Counted from the first letter of the stretch, positions 1 to 11,940 are shown. The stretch: DNA of 64,000 nucleotides from Proteromonas lacertae (GCA_002245135.1 NGBS01000876.1:1-64000), one strand, 5' to 3'. Numbers and translations: made by a program. The notes: generated by a model from the letters alone, not told the origin.

Positions 1-426
1 TCATCTATTGATTATATTCAAACTATTGATCGTAGACATGAGGTTCCTAATACAGGTACTTATGCTGATTTATTATGGTCCGATCCAGAGGAAGATTACA
101 AAGGATTTGGTAGAAATCCACGTGGTTGTGGTTATATTTTCGGTAGTGATGTTGCTCAGTTTTGTCAATGGAATAATTTGAATTTGATTTGTAGAGCACA
201 TCAGTTGGCTAAAGAGGGTTATAAATTCTTCTTCCCTAATCGTAACTGTTTGATCGTATGGAGTGTACCAAATTACTGCTACAGAGAAGGTAATAGAGCA
301 TCTATATTGAAAATCACTGATAATAATCTAAGTGAAATTGATGAGGAGAAGGACTTTATATTATATGATCAAACACCAGAACCTGAAGATGAAAGTACGA
401 TGAACAAACCACAATATATGTTGTAA
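1..426 (+). CDS. PP2A-family Ser/Thr phosphatase catalytic subunit, C-terminal part
   Basis: The reading frame is open from the first base and ends in TAA, giving the last 141 residues of a PP2A/PP4/PP6-type metallophosphatase whose complete copy is at 50218-51185. Visible motifs are LICRAHQ and a variant of the metal-site signature, [11 protein letters not shown], where the family usually has SAPNYCYRCGN. The tail ends QYML, resembling the carboxymethylated YFL end of PP2A-like enzymes. Compared with the right copy, this copy lacks one codon (Asp) near position 155. The 5' part lies outside the window. Confidence 0.9.
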   Translation, partial: SSIDYIQTIDRRHEVPNTGTYADLLWSDPEEDYKGFGRNPRGCGYIFGSDVAQFCQWNNLNLICRAHQLAKEGYKFFFPNRNCLIVWSVPNYCYREGNRASILKITDNNLSEIDEEKDFILYDQTPEPEDESTMNKPQYML

Positions 427-583
427 TTATAGAATATAATATTAATAATAATATATATACACTTGTAATGTTTTGTTATGGATAAATACAGAAACACACA
501 AATAAAACAACAGTTTTCAACATAGTAGAATGTATATTAAAAGAAATCTAGAAAAAAAGTAAAGAATTAATAATTCTTTCTTT

Positions 584-1996
584 CTAAACTAATTTTCCAT
601 TACCTCCTATTATATTACACTCTTTAAATTAGCACATAAATGCTTCTTTAATTCGTTGTAAAATTTGACATATTCTAACGCATCACCACTTAATTTTTCA
701 ATTTCCATCATATAACTATCATCACTAATCTTATATAACTGTATTTCTACATATATTTTAGGTTTAGCCGTCTTCACCGATATTCCATATATATACGCTT
801 TAGGATTAACAACTTCAAATTCACTATTTTTGATCTGTTTACTTATATCCCTTAATTTCGATTCTATCACTTCAGCTTTGTTTATTAATATCAAATATAT
901 ATTCCTAGGAGTTCCATTATCACCTATTATTAATCTATTCAACGTATTTGTACCTAAAGCACTGACTATATCAAACGCAGTTAATGTTATCACTTCATTT
1001 AATGTATTAGAATCACCAGTATCATTTACATCAACTATTGCATTAGAAACTTGTTCTTTGTTGGTATTATATCTGCAGAACCATCTCCTTTATCACTACT
1101 ACCATCTTTCATTTGATATTTTTTATTTAACCATGAATCTTTTAATATTTCATCTATTTTAATTCTACTAGCTGGATCTGGATTTAATATCTTTCTAATC
1201 AATGACTTTGCACCACTACTAAACCAATTGGGAAATTTATAATCTGCTCTTTGAATCTTGTGAAATAAATCTGACATGTTTGGCTCGTCAAATGGTAAAT
1301 ATCCTGCTAATAACACAAAGAGTATCACACCATACTCCATATATCACTTATCCTACCATCATATCCTTTATCTAATAATACCTCTGGAGCTACATAATTA
1401 GGTGTACCGCAGGTGGTATGTAATAATTCACTCGATCCTTCTCCACTTCCATCACTACTACCACCACACTTGCACCTTCTGTACCATTCTCATCTTTACT
1501 ATACAAAGCTAAGACCAAAATCGGAGATTTTAAGGTTTAATTTATCATCTAATAATAAATTTTCTGGTTTCAAGTCTCGATGGCAAACGCCTTGTTCGTG
1601 ACAATATTTTACACCTTCTACAAGTTGTAAAAAGTAAAATCTAGCTTCATCTTCTGACAATCTACCTGCATTTACAATTTTATCAAATAACTCACCTCCC
1701 GTAATTAATTCCAATACTATAAAGATTTTTGTTCTACTAGCTAAGACTTCTATTAAATTAACTACGTTTTTATGCCTAACCATCTTCATTACCGATATTT
1801 CTTTTTTAATCTGGTTTCCCATATTTTGTTTCTGTATTTTTTCTTTTTCCAATATCTTAATAGCGACTTTCTCATTTGTTTCTGTATTTAACGCCATTTT
1901 CACTCTAATAACAATATACAACAATTATAAATACTTTCCAAATGTACCTTCTCCTAATGTTTTCCCTATTTCATACTTTCCTACTCGCCTTACCAT
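584..1996 (-). pseudogene. CIPK/SnRK3-like protein kinase, frameshifted left-arm copy
   Basis: Mirror copy of the intact kinase at 48639-50060. The kinase core ([25 protein letters not shown]) and the C-terminal regulatory region are recognisable but lie in different frames. Relative to the right copy it lacks one T near 1057, three bases near 1120, one base near 1469 and two bases (GC) near 1509. At least three of these break the frame. It is either a decaying duplicate or an error-rich sequence end; several differences fall in short repeats or homopolymers. If real, it could not make a full-length kinase. Confidence 0.85.
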
Positions 1997-2242
1997 AAAA
2001 AATCGAATTTTAAAGAAAGAAGAAAAAGTTTGACTCGATTCTATCCGTTACAACAAAACACAGTTTTTTCATTCTCATTTTAACACCATATACTTAATAG
2101 AAAATGTACTTAAAATATATAAAATATAATCTAATTAAGAATATTAAATTGATCTTATCATAATATATTCCTAATTAAAATATAATTAAAAACAAATATA
2201 AAATTTTACGATTTTGAAAACCTAATTGTTTTAAATTAGTAC

Positions 2243-3284
2243 TTACAAAAATGATAGTAATATTCCTGGTTAAATTGTCATCAGCATCATAATTTCTTTA
2301 GCAATATAAAACAATTTGGAAATGATATTCTCATACTCTTCTTCAAGTGTAACATTGTAATTATCCACTATAAATTGAGCTATTTGCTCATTCTTCATGC
2401 CATCGAATATACCATCGGTTGCAAAGAACATAAAACCATTAAATTCAGGAATATATTCATATACTTCTGGTTGTGAGATTAATAAATCAGTTGGTTCTTT
2501 ATAATTAACATCACCAATGGATCTAGTCACTGATATATCAGGAAATGAGTTCATTCTACCAATACAGTTATAATCTATGATTCCACCTTTTTTAAATATA
2601 ATATCACGTTGTTCTCTCTGTTAAATATTCTACACGATGATCAGATGTGATTGACTTGACATTCAAAGATGGAGTATTAGATGAATTCTGTAACATTGGT
2701 GGAGGTAATGGTTTATCATCATTTACAACTGTGTCAGTTTTAAATACAATACATCTACAATCACCACAATTAGCAATATGTATAAGATTCTTAGACTTTT
2801 CATAGATTACACAAATTGCTGTGCTTCCTGATTCATCATTACTTTCCTTGCATTTCTTAATCACCTCTACATCAATTTGATTAAATGTCTCCATTAAAGA
2901 GGATTTTATATCACCGGAATCAGAAAATAAATCACAAAATCTTTGAATAAAATTATCTCTTAAATATTCGCTTGTTAATTTGCCATTATGACCATCAAAT
3001 ACCTATTGAAATTATTATATTAGTCATACGCAGTAGATTGACAACTCACTATCCTTAATGGTGATATTCTCTTTAAAACAATACGTGTCTTCCATCTTAT
3101 CCAATTTACCTTGCTCACTGAATATAGTACTAAAACAGCTAAGGGGATGATCAATCATATTAACATTCGTAACGTCCTTAGGACTTGGTGTTATAGGAAG
3201 TGGTTGAGCTTTTTGAGTTAATAATTTTTGAAATTGTATGTCTCTGTTATTACACAATACAGAGACGTTAGAGCCATTTTGCAT
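2243..3284 (-). pseudogene. PP2C-type phosphatase, frameshifted left-arm copy
   Basis: Mirror copy of the intact PP2C gene at 47353-48393. It keeps the first exon up to the intron donor, the GSTAICVI, CGDCRC and SDHR blocks and the ATDGIFDGM block. The frame is broken by an extra base near 2615 (TTCTCTCTG against TTCTTCTG in the right copy) and by loss of one T in a T-run near 2297. The second lesion removes the DDNLTG metal-binding end. It is interpreted as a pseudogene or as sequencing error at a contig end. Confidence 0.85.
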
Positions 3285-3469
3285 TTAAAGAAAAATTTCG
3301 TTTTTTTTAAATCTGATCTTTACATACACCCTGTAATACTACAGCAAAAGTGATCTATTTTTTATTTTTACTTTCATTTTCACATACAACAACAATAGTA
3401 TATAATTTTAATTTACAATAAATAACAAATTGACTATTCTACGAAAATATCAAAATTCATTACAAATTA

Positions 3470-4087
3470 CCCTTCTGTTCCCATCTTTCTTTCGCTGTAA
3501 ACCTCCATGCAAGCTTAGGACCCTTTTTAGACTTCTTTTTCATAAATTTCTTCTATAACAAATAAATAAATCCCAATAATATACTCTTTTCTCTTCTAAA
3601 TAATCTGAACAATCTAAGGCTTTCTGAACTTGAGCCTTTTTGATTAGTGTTGATAATTTTCTGTTATAATACTCAGCCATATCAAGTCCTTTAATTTTAT
3701 AGCTTCTTCAATTTGCTTTTCTAAAACTGATTTTTCTGGAATGTCTATCATCATATCTGGTTGATAATTAGCTAAAAAATACTTTTCTTTCCTTAGTTTC
3801 TCTTCTTCCATCAGTTTTAATTTTTATCCTAAACTAAATTATAAAATTACCAATACCTCATCGATTTTCTCACTTTTTGGGTTATTACGTCTAAATTCTT
3901 GTACAGGTACATTTTGGGGGTCATCAAGTGCTATTAATGCTTTTTTAACTATATTATTGACTATTTTTTGTTTTCTTCTTCGGCAATCAGCATTTGCGAA
4001 ATGCACTTTGTTCTGGAGATCCATAAACTTCAACCTCCTTTGTTCATTTTTACTTAACATTTTGCGACCATTATCATTTTCTGACAT
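3470..4087 (-). pseudogene. FAM204A-like small basic protein, left-arm copy with frameshift
   Basis: Mirror copy of 46544-47186, with three exons. One A is missing near 3685, breaking the second exon. Its 3' end is nevertheless the better version: it ends KERWEQKGNL then stop, which resembles the conserved end of FAM204A-family proteins, whereas the right copy has two extra A residues there and runs on. Neither arm carries a clean copy over its whole length, which suggests homopolymer sequencing error at least in part. Confidence 0.7.
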
Positions 4088-4230
4088 GTTGCCAATCACT
4101 ATAAAACAATTTTGAAAAATACTAAATAGGTTTATGAAAATATTTTCAACCACCATATAGATTCAGTTAAATTGCGATTATATATATAATAAGCCTCAGA
4201 TTTTCACTTATTTTTATTTTTGCTTTGCTC

Positions 4231-4543
4231 ATGAATTTCGAAAGTTATGATCCTTGTTATGATTTATCTCCTCTAGATATGGATTTTCTTAGTATATTCT
4301 CCAACAAAAGTCTACAACAATGCAGTTAATCGTCCACCGTTCCCCTATACAAATGCATACACTTTGACATCACCCGATTTTATACCTAATAAGCGAATAA
4401 AGACAGATACATTATATCCAGTAGATTTAGTTAACAAATTAGTAGAAATTAAACCACCTGTTATTAGGGATCATATCGAAAATGCAATGGGATGGGATAA
4501 TCGTGGAACTTTTTGGTTAACAGAAGCAGTTCCTTCTGAATAA
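4231..4543 (+). pseudogene. Unknown 103-aa protein gene, frameshifted left-arm copy
   Basis: Mirror copy of the intact ORF at 46088-46399. An extra T near 4298 (AGTATATTCTCC against AGTATATCTCC) shifts the frame after about 22 codons. No family was recognised. It is divergently arranged with the FAM204A-like gene, with 143 bp between the start codons. Confidence 0.75.
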
Positions 4544-4621
4544 GTTAATTATTATATTTCTTAATTTGTATGTGTAGGATGTTATACAGAAACAATTCAT
4601 AATTTATTATTAATAAAAATA

Positions 4622-5014
4622 TTACAAGTTTGTAGATAATTTTCTTTCAGCAGCATAGTTATGACCAATCTCTACTTTCTCACCATTTTCTTCCATTTCC
4701 ATACGAACTAATGCTTCCCTCACGAGCCCATGTCTGAACATCTGTCTTTGGGCCAAAACTATTTAATTAAAAACGATAAAATTCTTACCTCATTCCTATA
4801 ATGGCTAAACCAAAAGCAATGCCAAATCCAACATAATACATACCCTTCCATCCTTCTTCTAATGGATCTTTCTTTTGCTAAACAACATTCATTATGGATT
4901 AAAGTATACAGCTGCGAATAATGGTGCTTGTAAATCTTCAGGTACTGCTTTTTCTACAGTCTTAAAATACCTAACACCTGAACGTACTATTTGTCTGGCT
5001 GGAACACGAAACAT
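4622..5014 (-). pseudogene. Complex I subunit NDUFB11 (ESSS)-like, left-arm copy with frameshift
   Basis: Mirror copy of 45618-46009, with the same three exons and two introns of 32 and 30 nt. One extra base in the third exon near 4718 (GAGGGAAG against GAGGAAG) shifts the frame after the TWAREEA block. Apart from that indel the copy looks the same as the right one. It is head to head with COG7, with 81 bp between starts. Confidence 0.8.
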
Positions 5015-5095
5015 TTGATAAAAATCAAAAACCTCTATTTGGTGCCAAAATTTTGGATTAAATTCCTTTGAATTTGATTTTCTTTTTTGACTGTT
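5015..5095. promoter_or_regulatory. Shared divergent promoter region NDUFB11 / COG7 (left arm)
   Basis: This 81-bp gap separates the start codons of the complex I subunit (minus) and COG7 (plus). It must hold both core promoters unless the 5' UTRs overlap. It is mirrored at 45536-45617. No specific box was identified beyond T-rich and A-rich runs. Confidence 0.45.
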
Positions 5096-7821
5096 ATGTC
5101 TGAATATTTAGCATTTTCTGGAGATGACTTCGATGTTAAGAAATGGATAAACGAAACTCTTGAGAAAACTGAAGAAGACCAACTAGATACCGCAATTACT
5201 TCTGTATTAACAAAATTGCAGTTACTTTCTGATGAAACTGGATCAGCAATTGAAGATTGTGTTGATAGATCAATAGCAGCAATTCCTCAAATCGTATTTT
5301 TCACTCTCCATTTTTTTTCTTGATAGAACCAAGAGTTACCTCTTATTCAACTTAAAATTGATGCATTAAATACTCAATTACAATCACTGTCTAGTAATTT
5401 AGTCACTAAAGATTCTGCTAATCATTCAGACGTATTATTATCCTTATTCCAACATCACAAAATATACACCAGAATGAAGTCATGTAAAGAAAGATTGAGC
5501 TGTTTATCTGATTGGAGTACGTTAATGAAAGAATTTAATCTTGCATTTGAAGCAGATAACATTAGAGAAGCATCTGGAGTATTATCACAAATCAACAATT
5601 ATCGAACAATATTAAACTACATGCCAGGGCAAAAGGAAAGAGACGAAGAGTGTGATGAGATTCAAAGAAAGTATATTTAATCTATTTATTTAGATTGTTG
5701 AATTTATTACAAATTCGATTAAAACAAGCACTACAAACAGAAGATATAGACACATTAAGAGAATATGGCGTATATTTCGACCAAATTGGACAAATCGATC
5801 AATTAGTGACTATATATTGTGAATCAAAGAATACGATATTAACAAAGTATTATTATATCTATCTAATATATAGAGAGTGGCAATCGGTGATAAATCCAGA
5901 CTCATTTGTGAAATCTTTTGAATTATTCTTAGATTCAGCTAAAAGAAGTATTCAGAAAGAACATTCTCGATGTGAAATCATATTTGGAACACTTGGAATT
6001 GAAGTAAAAGACTTATATCCACTACTACTTAATTCAATGTTATCACCATTAACATCACTCTTTGAAACGCATCTGCCATCATTACAAGTGGAAATAATAC
6101 CAAATATATTCAATATAATATTGAAATTTATTGAAAGTATATTAGTAGCATATCAAAGTAACAATAATAACAAAATACTGTATAAAGAAATGTATTACAA
6201 AATATTAACATTGTTTCCACTATTTTTAAATCCTACATATTCAGATTATGAGAATCAATTCTTGAATAAGAAATTAGATAATTTGATACTACCTGATTCT
6301 GCTTTATTAATTGAAGATATAAGTAATTATATTGATACATTCTCTTCTGATTGTGAAAACTTGAACAACACTATAACTGACTATTTCAATTACATACACT
6401 CCTCAATTGATAGAAATTTCATTAATTTTAATGGATTATATACTTCAGATTTAATTAGAATATTAAACACCAATATTCTATCATTTTATACAAAGATAAA
6501 TAATTTGATTAAGATTGTAAAAGACACTTCATCATTACCTGAGAATTCTAACTATCATCATAACTTCGTTGATATATCTATTTCCCTATTAAAGAGTGTT
6601 GAAATATTATCATATTGTTTAAATGAAACTGAAAGTATTTTAAGAGATAAGATATTCAAGACATTGAATTCAATATTAAATCCAAAAGTATAGTAATATT
6701 GATTATTATTTATTTCTATTTTATAATTAGGTGAGTGAAAATTCTGATTTCAGTTGGTCTGATCTATATTTACAGTATGAAAAGTTGAGATATTCTGAGA
6801 ATATAAAGTTATATAAAACAATCAATGATCCTAATCTCTCATTCCAATTATTGTCATCCTCATTTAAACAATTAAAACAAACAGCTGAGCAAACTACATT
6901 ATTATTATATGATTTATGTACAAGAAATTTGATTAATGATTTGAAAACAATCCATAATTCACCAGTATATATATATATATATTATTTATTATATAGATTT
7001 GGAATGATGATAGTATAATCATTAATGACACTAATCTTTTACCATCTTCAAATATAACTCACTTAGGTGAAAGTATCTTACAATTATTAGAAGTGTTAGA
7101 ACCACTAGATAATGATGAATCATCATCAGCAACACCATCATTAACTAGAACGTCCTCTTCATCTATAGATGATATAAAAAAGAGTGAATCATCTAAAACT
7201 TCTACTAATATATTGATATTTAATTGTATTAATAATATTAATTTGAGTTTATGGAAATCACTTGGTGGAGCTTTAGGAATTAATAAGAATTATATTCCAA
7301 TTGTTAAATCTAAAGATGATAATGATGTAACTTCTTCACCTTCCAATACTGTTAATAATTCAGTAGGTCCGACAAATACAACAACAATAGCAGGAGAAGA
7401 TGATGAAATAGATGAAACAATACCACCACCTCTTCAACAACAACAACAACAACCTCAAAAGAGTGATGATAAGAACATAATAACTGGTAGTATAGAATGG
7501 TTAATAATTATAAGTGAAGGATTGTTAGGTAACTATATTATGGAAATATTGAGTATTGAGAATATAAAGATACATGGTAAAAACCAATTGAATACTGATA
7601 TTAGTTATGTAAAGAATATATTTACTGCTTTAGGTTTAGAGATTGATCCAATATTCGATTTATTATCTCAATATTTACAGATTGATGTTGATGGATTGAA
7701 GAAAGAGATAGAAAGATTGAATGAGGTGTTGAGTAGTAATACAAATAATAATAGTGAGAATGTACAATTGAAAACTGAATTAGCTAAATGGTTGATTAGA
7801 ATTACTTCTACAATTAATTAA
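5096..7821 (+). CDS. COG7: Conserved oligomeric Golgi complex subunit 7
   Basis: Predicted 864-aa COG7, part of lobe B of the COG tether that holds retrograde intra-Golgi vesicles. The N-terminus has the family-typical SGDDFDVKKWINETL block near residues 7-21, followed by a predicted helical bundle (SCLSDWSTLMKEF). Four introns are inferred: 5294-5326, 5671-5693 (23 nt), 6688-6730 and 6965-6996; removing them leaves 2595 nt, a multiple of three. ATG 5096 is preferred over an upstream TTG. The protein is somewhat longer than the usual 770 aa because of low-complexity S/T, N and Q runs around residues 620-740. The right-arm copy differs by one residue (Pro to Ser). Assignment rests on the N-terminal block, length and architecture. 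Confidence 0.82.
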
Positions 7822-7911
7822 ATATAAAATAATTATATATTGAATTATTATTTTTGAAACATACTTTATTAAAATAACAAATTATAATATAATATATATA
7901 ATCTAATTAAT

Positions 7912-9501
7912 TCACTTCTTCTCTACTTCTTTTTTCTCATTTTCTTTCATTTTCTTCGACAAAGCTTCACCATTTTTCAAATATTTCAAAATATTGTATG
8001 TAAATTTTTCATCACATTCATCATCCATACATTTTAACTATAATAATAATAATAATAATAATATATAAATTTTTATATGTTGCTCCTCCTTCTATTTTTT
8101 CTTTAACATAATCACTATAACAGTCATAACAATAAATATGACTACATTTCAAAGAAAACATTTTTGAACCTTCTGCATCTTTTTTATTGCATTTTGGACA
8201 GTCATACAATCCTTGCGCATTTACTTTACATCCTATTAAATATTCAGTCTTTGAACAATCATCTAATTCATCCTTTTCTATTAAATCATAGTAATATTTC
8301 ATTAATGATTCATCAGCTTCTTCCTGTTGCTTTTTGTCTCCTTTTATTTGTTGTTCATAATCATCTCCAAATAATTCTTTCATGTGTTGCTATATATATA
8401 ATAATTTCACAAAATATATACATCATATTCAGGAGTTCCTACAACAAATTTTGGCTCTTTCTTAATTACTGCTTGCTCAACTTCTTTTGGTTGTTCTTTT
8501 GATTTTTCTACAGTAGATTTCATCTTATTTGGATGTTTATCATTATCATCATCATCATCTGAAGAAGATGAAGAAGATGAGAATTTTCTTCTATTATGTT
8601 TGCTGACTATTTTTTTTGGTTTTTTATTAATCTCTTTATCACTTTTTTTTTCATCGTTTTTGTTAGTATTTGATTTTTCTTTTGTATTTTCATCTTCACT
8701 ATCACTATCACTTTCACTTGACTTTTTAGGTTTTGATTTTGATTTTGGTTTATCTTTTGACTCTTTATTATCATCACTTTCACTGTCATTATCATTATCA
8801 CTATCACTACCACAACTGCTTCTATGCCTTTTTATTTTAATAGTTTTTCTATTAGTAACAGGTGGGGGTGGGGGTGGTTGATATTGTTGTTGTTGTTGTG
8901 GCTGATATTGTCCAGAAGGTGGTGGTGATTGAGATTGAGGTTGTTGTATATAAACATAATAATTTCTTATTTCTTCTTCTGTAGGAATCTGAAAATTATT
9001 CTCATTTTTATAATATTCTACACTGTCTTTGTTTTCTAAATACCATTTTATATATTCCATAGAATATGTAGAATTTGTGTTTAACACAGGTGAAGTTGAA
9101 TTAACTGAAGGATCAGTGGTAGGAGGTGATACATTGACATTGATACAGTTAGTCACTGCTACATTCTCATGTGGCAGAGTAGAATTGGCAACATTAGGTT
9201 CAGAAGGATGTTGAGGTAAATTTTGATTAATTACAACATTAGAATTATTGATAGGTACAAAATTAGTTGTTTTTTCATACTTTTCAGGATGTATTTTCAT
9301 AAATTTGTTTGATTTCGTGGTCTGTGGAGCACTACTCAAATTACCACCAGCTGTTTGTCCATACATATGTATTTGAGTATTATTAACACCAGTTGTTTCC
9401 ATATAAGGATTAGTATTTATTTGGTTGTTATTTACTTGATCTAAGTTAGGTGTCAAACCTGAATATGGTGCAGGCATATTATTATAATACACAGTAGCCA
9501 T
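7912..9501 (-). CDS. Ser/Asp-rich protein with RBR-like RING1 finger (left copy, splice donor lost)
   Basis: Three-exon gene. The N-terminal 364 codons are low-complexity: an Asn-rich start (MATVYYNNMPAP), polyQ/polyP, then SDSDNDNDSESDD and lysine runs. After an intron at 8391-8422 comes a cysteine-rich block (CPKCNKK...LKCSHIYCYDCYSDYVKEKI) with the spacing of RING1 of RBR E3 ligases. The last exon adds LKCMDDECDEKF. No IBR or RING2 follows. The second intron (8038-8068) has lost its donor: the minus strand reads TT where both right-arm copies read GT. Without splicing, translation runs into a poly-Ile stretch and stops at 8021. With splicing it would give 508 aa. Ubiquitin ligase activity is inferred from the finger only. 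Confidence 0.75.
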
Positions 9502-9638
9502 ATGGACTTATATAGAAGTAAAGAAATGATAATTAAAATATTTATGTAAATACAGAATTATGTATTTGTAAATATGTAAAAACATCATTTTAACATAAAT
9601 TATTATAAATTATTATCTATCTACATCTGCATAATATA

Positions 9639-11909
9639 CTATTCATCATTATCACTATTTTCTTTAGGATTTTCATAACTTTCATTATTTATCACACTAT
9701 ACTGTTTTGTCATCTTATTTATACCTCCATTGGCCATATTACATCCACAAGCGATGATTAACAAAAAACATATTATCATCATTACAAACTTGTATGGATT
9801 TTGATTATCATTTGAATTCATTCCATTATTATCTTCTGTTGATGAATTAAACTGTCTATTTTCTATATTATACTTCACATTTGAATTATTTACATAATTA
9901 CAATAGAATATTATTGTTTTATTATAATCAATAACATCTTTTATTCTTATATTTATATGAATTGAATATTTCTTCATTTTACAATAACAATGAGTAAGAT
10001 TTAGATTAAATTTTGTCATTGACTTAAATTTGATTCTTATACATGGATTAGAAGGGATTATTGTTATATCATTTCTATGTTTATAGTCTTTATTATATTT
10101 CTTTAAGTATATTCTCCTTATTTTTTCAGTTTTTGGTATAATTATCAGTTTATATATCTTATATTTATCATACAGAGAATAAAATGGAGTTAAAAACATA
10201 ATATAGAATGTTGAGGATGAAATATAGTTATAGTTGTTATTGTAATAGCAAATATCACTCTCATGAAATGTTTTATCAAAATTCATTATCTCATTTTCTA
10301 TATAATAAGGCATATTTCTATTACAATAATATTTCATTCCATTATCTTTCTTTCCAATCAATTGATAATCATTACTTACTTTAAAACGATAAATATTGAT
10401 TGTTTCATTCTTCTGTTTATAATTACATTTGTTATTCTCATAATAACAATACAATATTGGTATTTTTTCTTCATTCATTAACACTTTCTCTGTTTCATTA
10501 TTTGTTAAACAATCTATAAGAAATGAATAACTGTTTATTACTTCCATTGATATTTTCTTGTTTGCAATTCCAATGGATATTTTTAGATTGTCTAATTCCA
10601 GAGATTTATTATAATTAAATGATAATAAATTCAAAACGGAATAACTATCTTTTATTATCATTATTATGTTATTGTCCATATTGGATATACTTCCTATTAA
10701 ATCATTTACAATTACTTTGTTATTATTATTACCATTATATACACCATTTATGCAAATATAACTCCAACTTTCACTTATTTCAAATATTATTCTTTCATTG
10801 TTTCTTATTTTGGAATTAAATAAAGAGTTTGATGATTCTGATTCTGATTTATATATTTTACCAATATAACATCCATAATTCATTGAAGAATAATCATTTT
10901 CACAATATTTAAATATAGAAATACCTTTTCTTATTATCAGATATGAATTCTTTATTGTGAGTTTTACTTGTTTATTATTATTATTGTTATTATTATTATT
11001 GATTTTATTGTTATTGTGTTGATCTTTTTTATCATCAAGATAATCAATCTCTGTTGTTATATATCCTATCATTCCACCAAAATGATTATCTATTTTCTTC
11101 ATTATCAATAAATTTGAATAGATATTTACCACATTAATATCAACAAAAGAATGTGATAAACACAAATAACTATCATATATTGATGATGATTTTATTTCTC
11201 CTATCAATATTCCACTATAACATGGATAATTCGATATATTGTAATTCAAAATATTTCCTTTTACAAATAAACCTACAAACACATTCTCATTTTCGGATAA
11301 TACAAGTTTTTGAGTTATTAAGCCTAATTTTTGATTATAATTATCAGTATTTATTGTAAGTTTATTGAAATATATTCCTATATGAAACATATTACTGTGA
11401 TATATTTCATTCGATAATATACTTGAACCAGATTGAAAGGATTTTATTATCACATTATCAGGTAAGTAAATGTGAATATTGTATAAGTAACAATGTGATA
11501 AATAACTAAATATACCATCATTATTCAATAACAAACTATGGTTAGATTCTTTTATCACTATCTTAAAATATATATTATAAAATTCAGTTTTCTCTATTGG
11601 ATCAAATAACTGTAATGAATTCAACTCATTTGTACTGTTTACAGAATAAACTAGAGTGATTAAAGACTTTTCACCAGTTCCTATCATTTTGCTAAATTTG
11701 GGTTTAAATACATGCCATTTTGACATATCGATTGTATATTTTTCATCATACAGAATAACACAACTATTTGACTTCAATTTAGTCAAAAATTCATAGTTTG
11801 CATAGTTATATTCTACAGCAATAACAGAATAAACTAATGAAAATAATAACAAAATAATCGATAAACTCATAAAAAAAGAAAAGAAAATTATTATGGCTTG
11901 ATTTGACAT
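9639..11909 (-). CDS. Large surface glycoprotein with GLUG-like repeats (left copy)
   Basis: Intronless, 756 aa from ATG 11909; an ATG 54 nt upstream would overlap the divergent IAH1 start, so it was not chosen. A strongly hydrophobic segment at residues about 5-32 looks like a signal peptide or anchor. A second hydrophobic segment near the C-terminus (FVMMIICFLLIIACGC) is followed by a polar tail, suggesting a type I membrane protein. The ectodomain is Asn/Ser/Tyr-rich with many N-x-S/T sites. It repeats units of the form GxxIGxI followed by a KxSY/DSY block at least five times, resembling GLUG-type beta-helix repeats. The right copy is four Asn shorter in a polyN run, with about five substitutions. 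No specific family recognised; role in adhesion is inference. Confidence 0.85.
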   Translation of the reverse strand: MSNQAIIIFFSFFMSLSIILLLFSLVYSVIAVEYNYANYEFLTKLKSNSCVILYDEKYTIDMSKWHVFKPKFSKMIGTGEKSLITLVYSVNSTNELNSLQLFDPIEKTEFYNIYFKIVIKESNHSLLLNNDGIFSYLSHCYLYNIHIYLPDNVIIKSFQSGSSILSNEIYHSNMFHIGIYFNKLTINTDNYNQKLGLITQKLVLSENENVFVGLFVKGNILNYNISNYPCYSGILIGEIKSSSIYDSYLCLSHSFVDINVVNIYSNLLIMKKIDNHFGGMIGYITTEIDYLDDKKDQHNNNKINNNNNNNNNKQVKLTIKNSYLIIRKGISIFKYCENDYSSMNYGCYIGKIYKSESESSNSLFNSKIRNNERIIFEISESWSYICINGVYNGNNNNKVIVNDLIGSISNMDNNIIMIIKDSYSVLNLLSFNYNKSLELDNLKISIGIANKKISMEVINSYSFLIDCLTNNETEKVLMNEEKIPILYCYYENNKCNYKQKNETINIYRFKVSNDYQLIGKKDNGMKYYCNRNMPYYIENEIMNFDKTFHESDICYYNNNYNYISSSTFYIMFLTPFYSLYDKYKIYKLIIIPKTEKIRRIYLKKYNKDYKHRNDITIIPSNPCIRIKFKSMTKFNLNLTHCYCKMKKYSIHINIRIKDVIDYNKTIIFYCNYVNNSNVKYNIENRQFNSSTEDNNGMNSNDNQNPYKFVMMIICFLLIIACGCNMANGGINKMTKQYSVINNESYENPKENSDNDE

Positions 11910-11940
11910 TTTCGTAATTTCAAGTAAATTACACAAAAAT
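11910..11940. promoter_or_regulatory. 31-bp bidirectional intergenic gap
   Basis: Only 31 bp separate the chosen ATG of the glycoprotein gene (minus) from the ATG of the IAH1-like gene (plus). The same gap is present at 35878-35908. Either transcripts overlap at their 5' ends or a very compact bidirectional promoter is used. Confidence 0.5.

Noticed and set aside
8600-8881. Open frame antisense to the Ser/Asp-rich block
   Set aside because: It is the complement of a repetitive GAT/AGT coding tract. Such tracts stay open on both strands and the protein is a simple Leu/Ser repeat. The same holds for mirror frames in the right arm.
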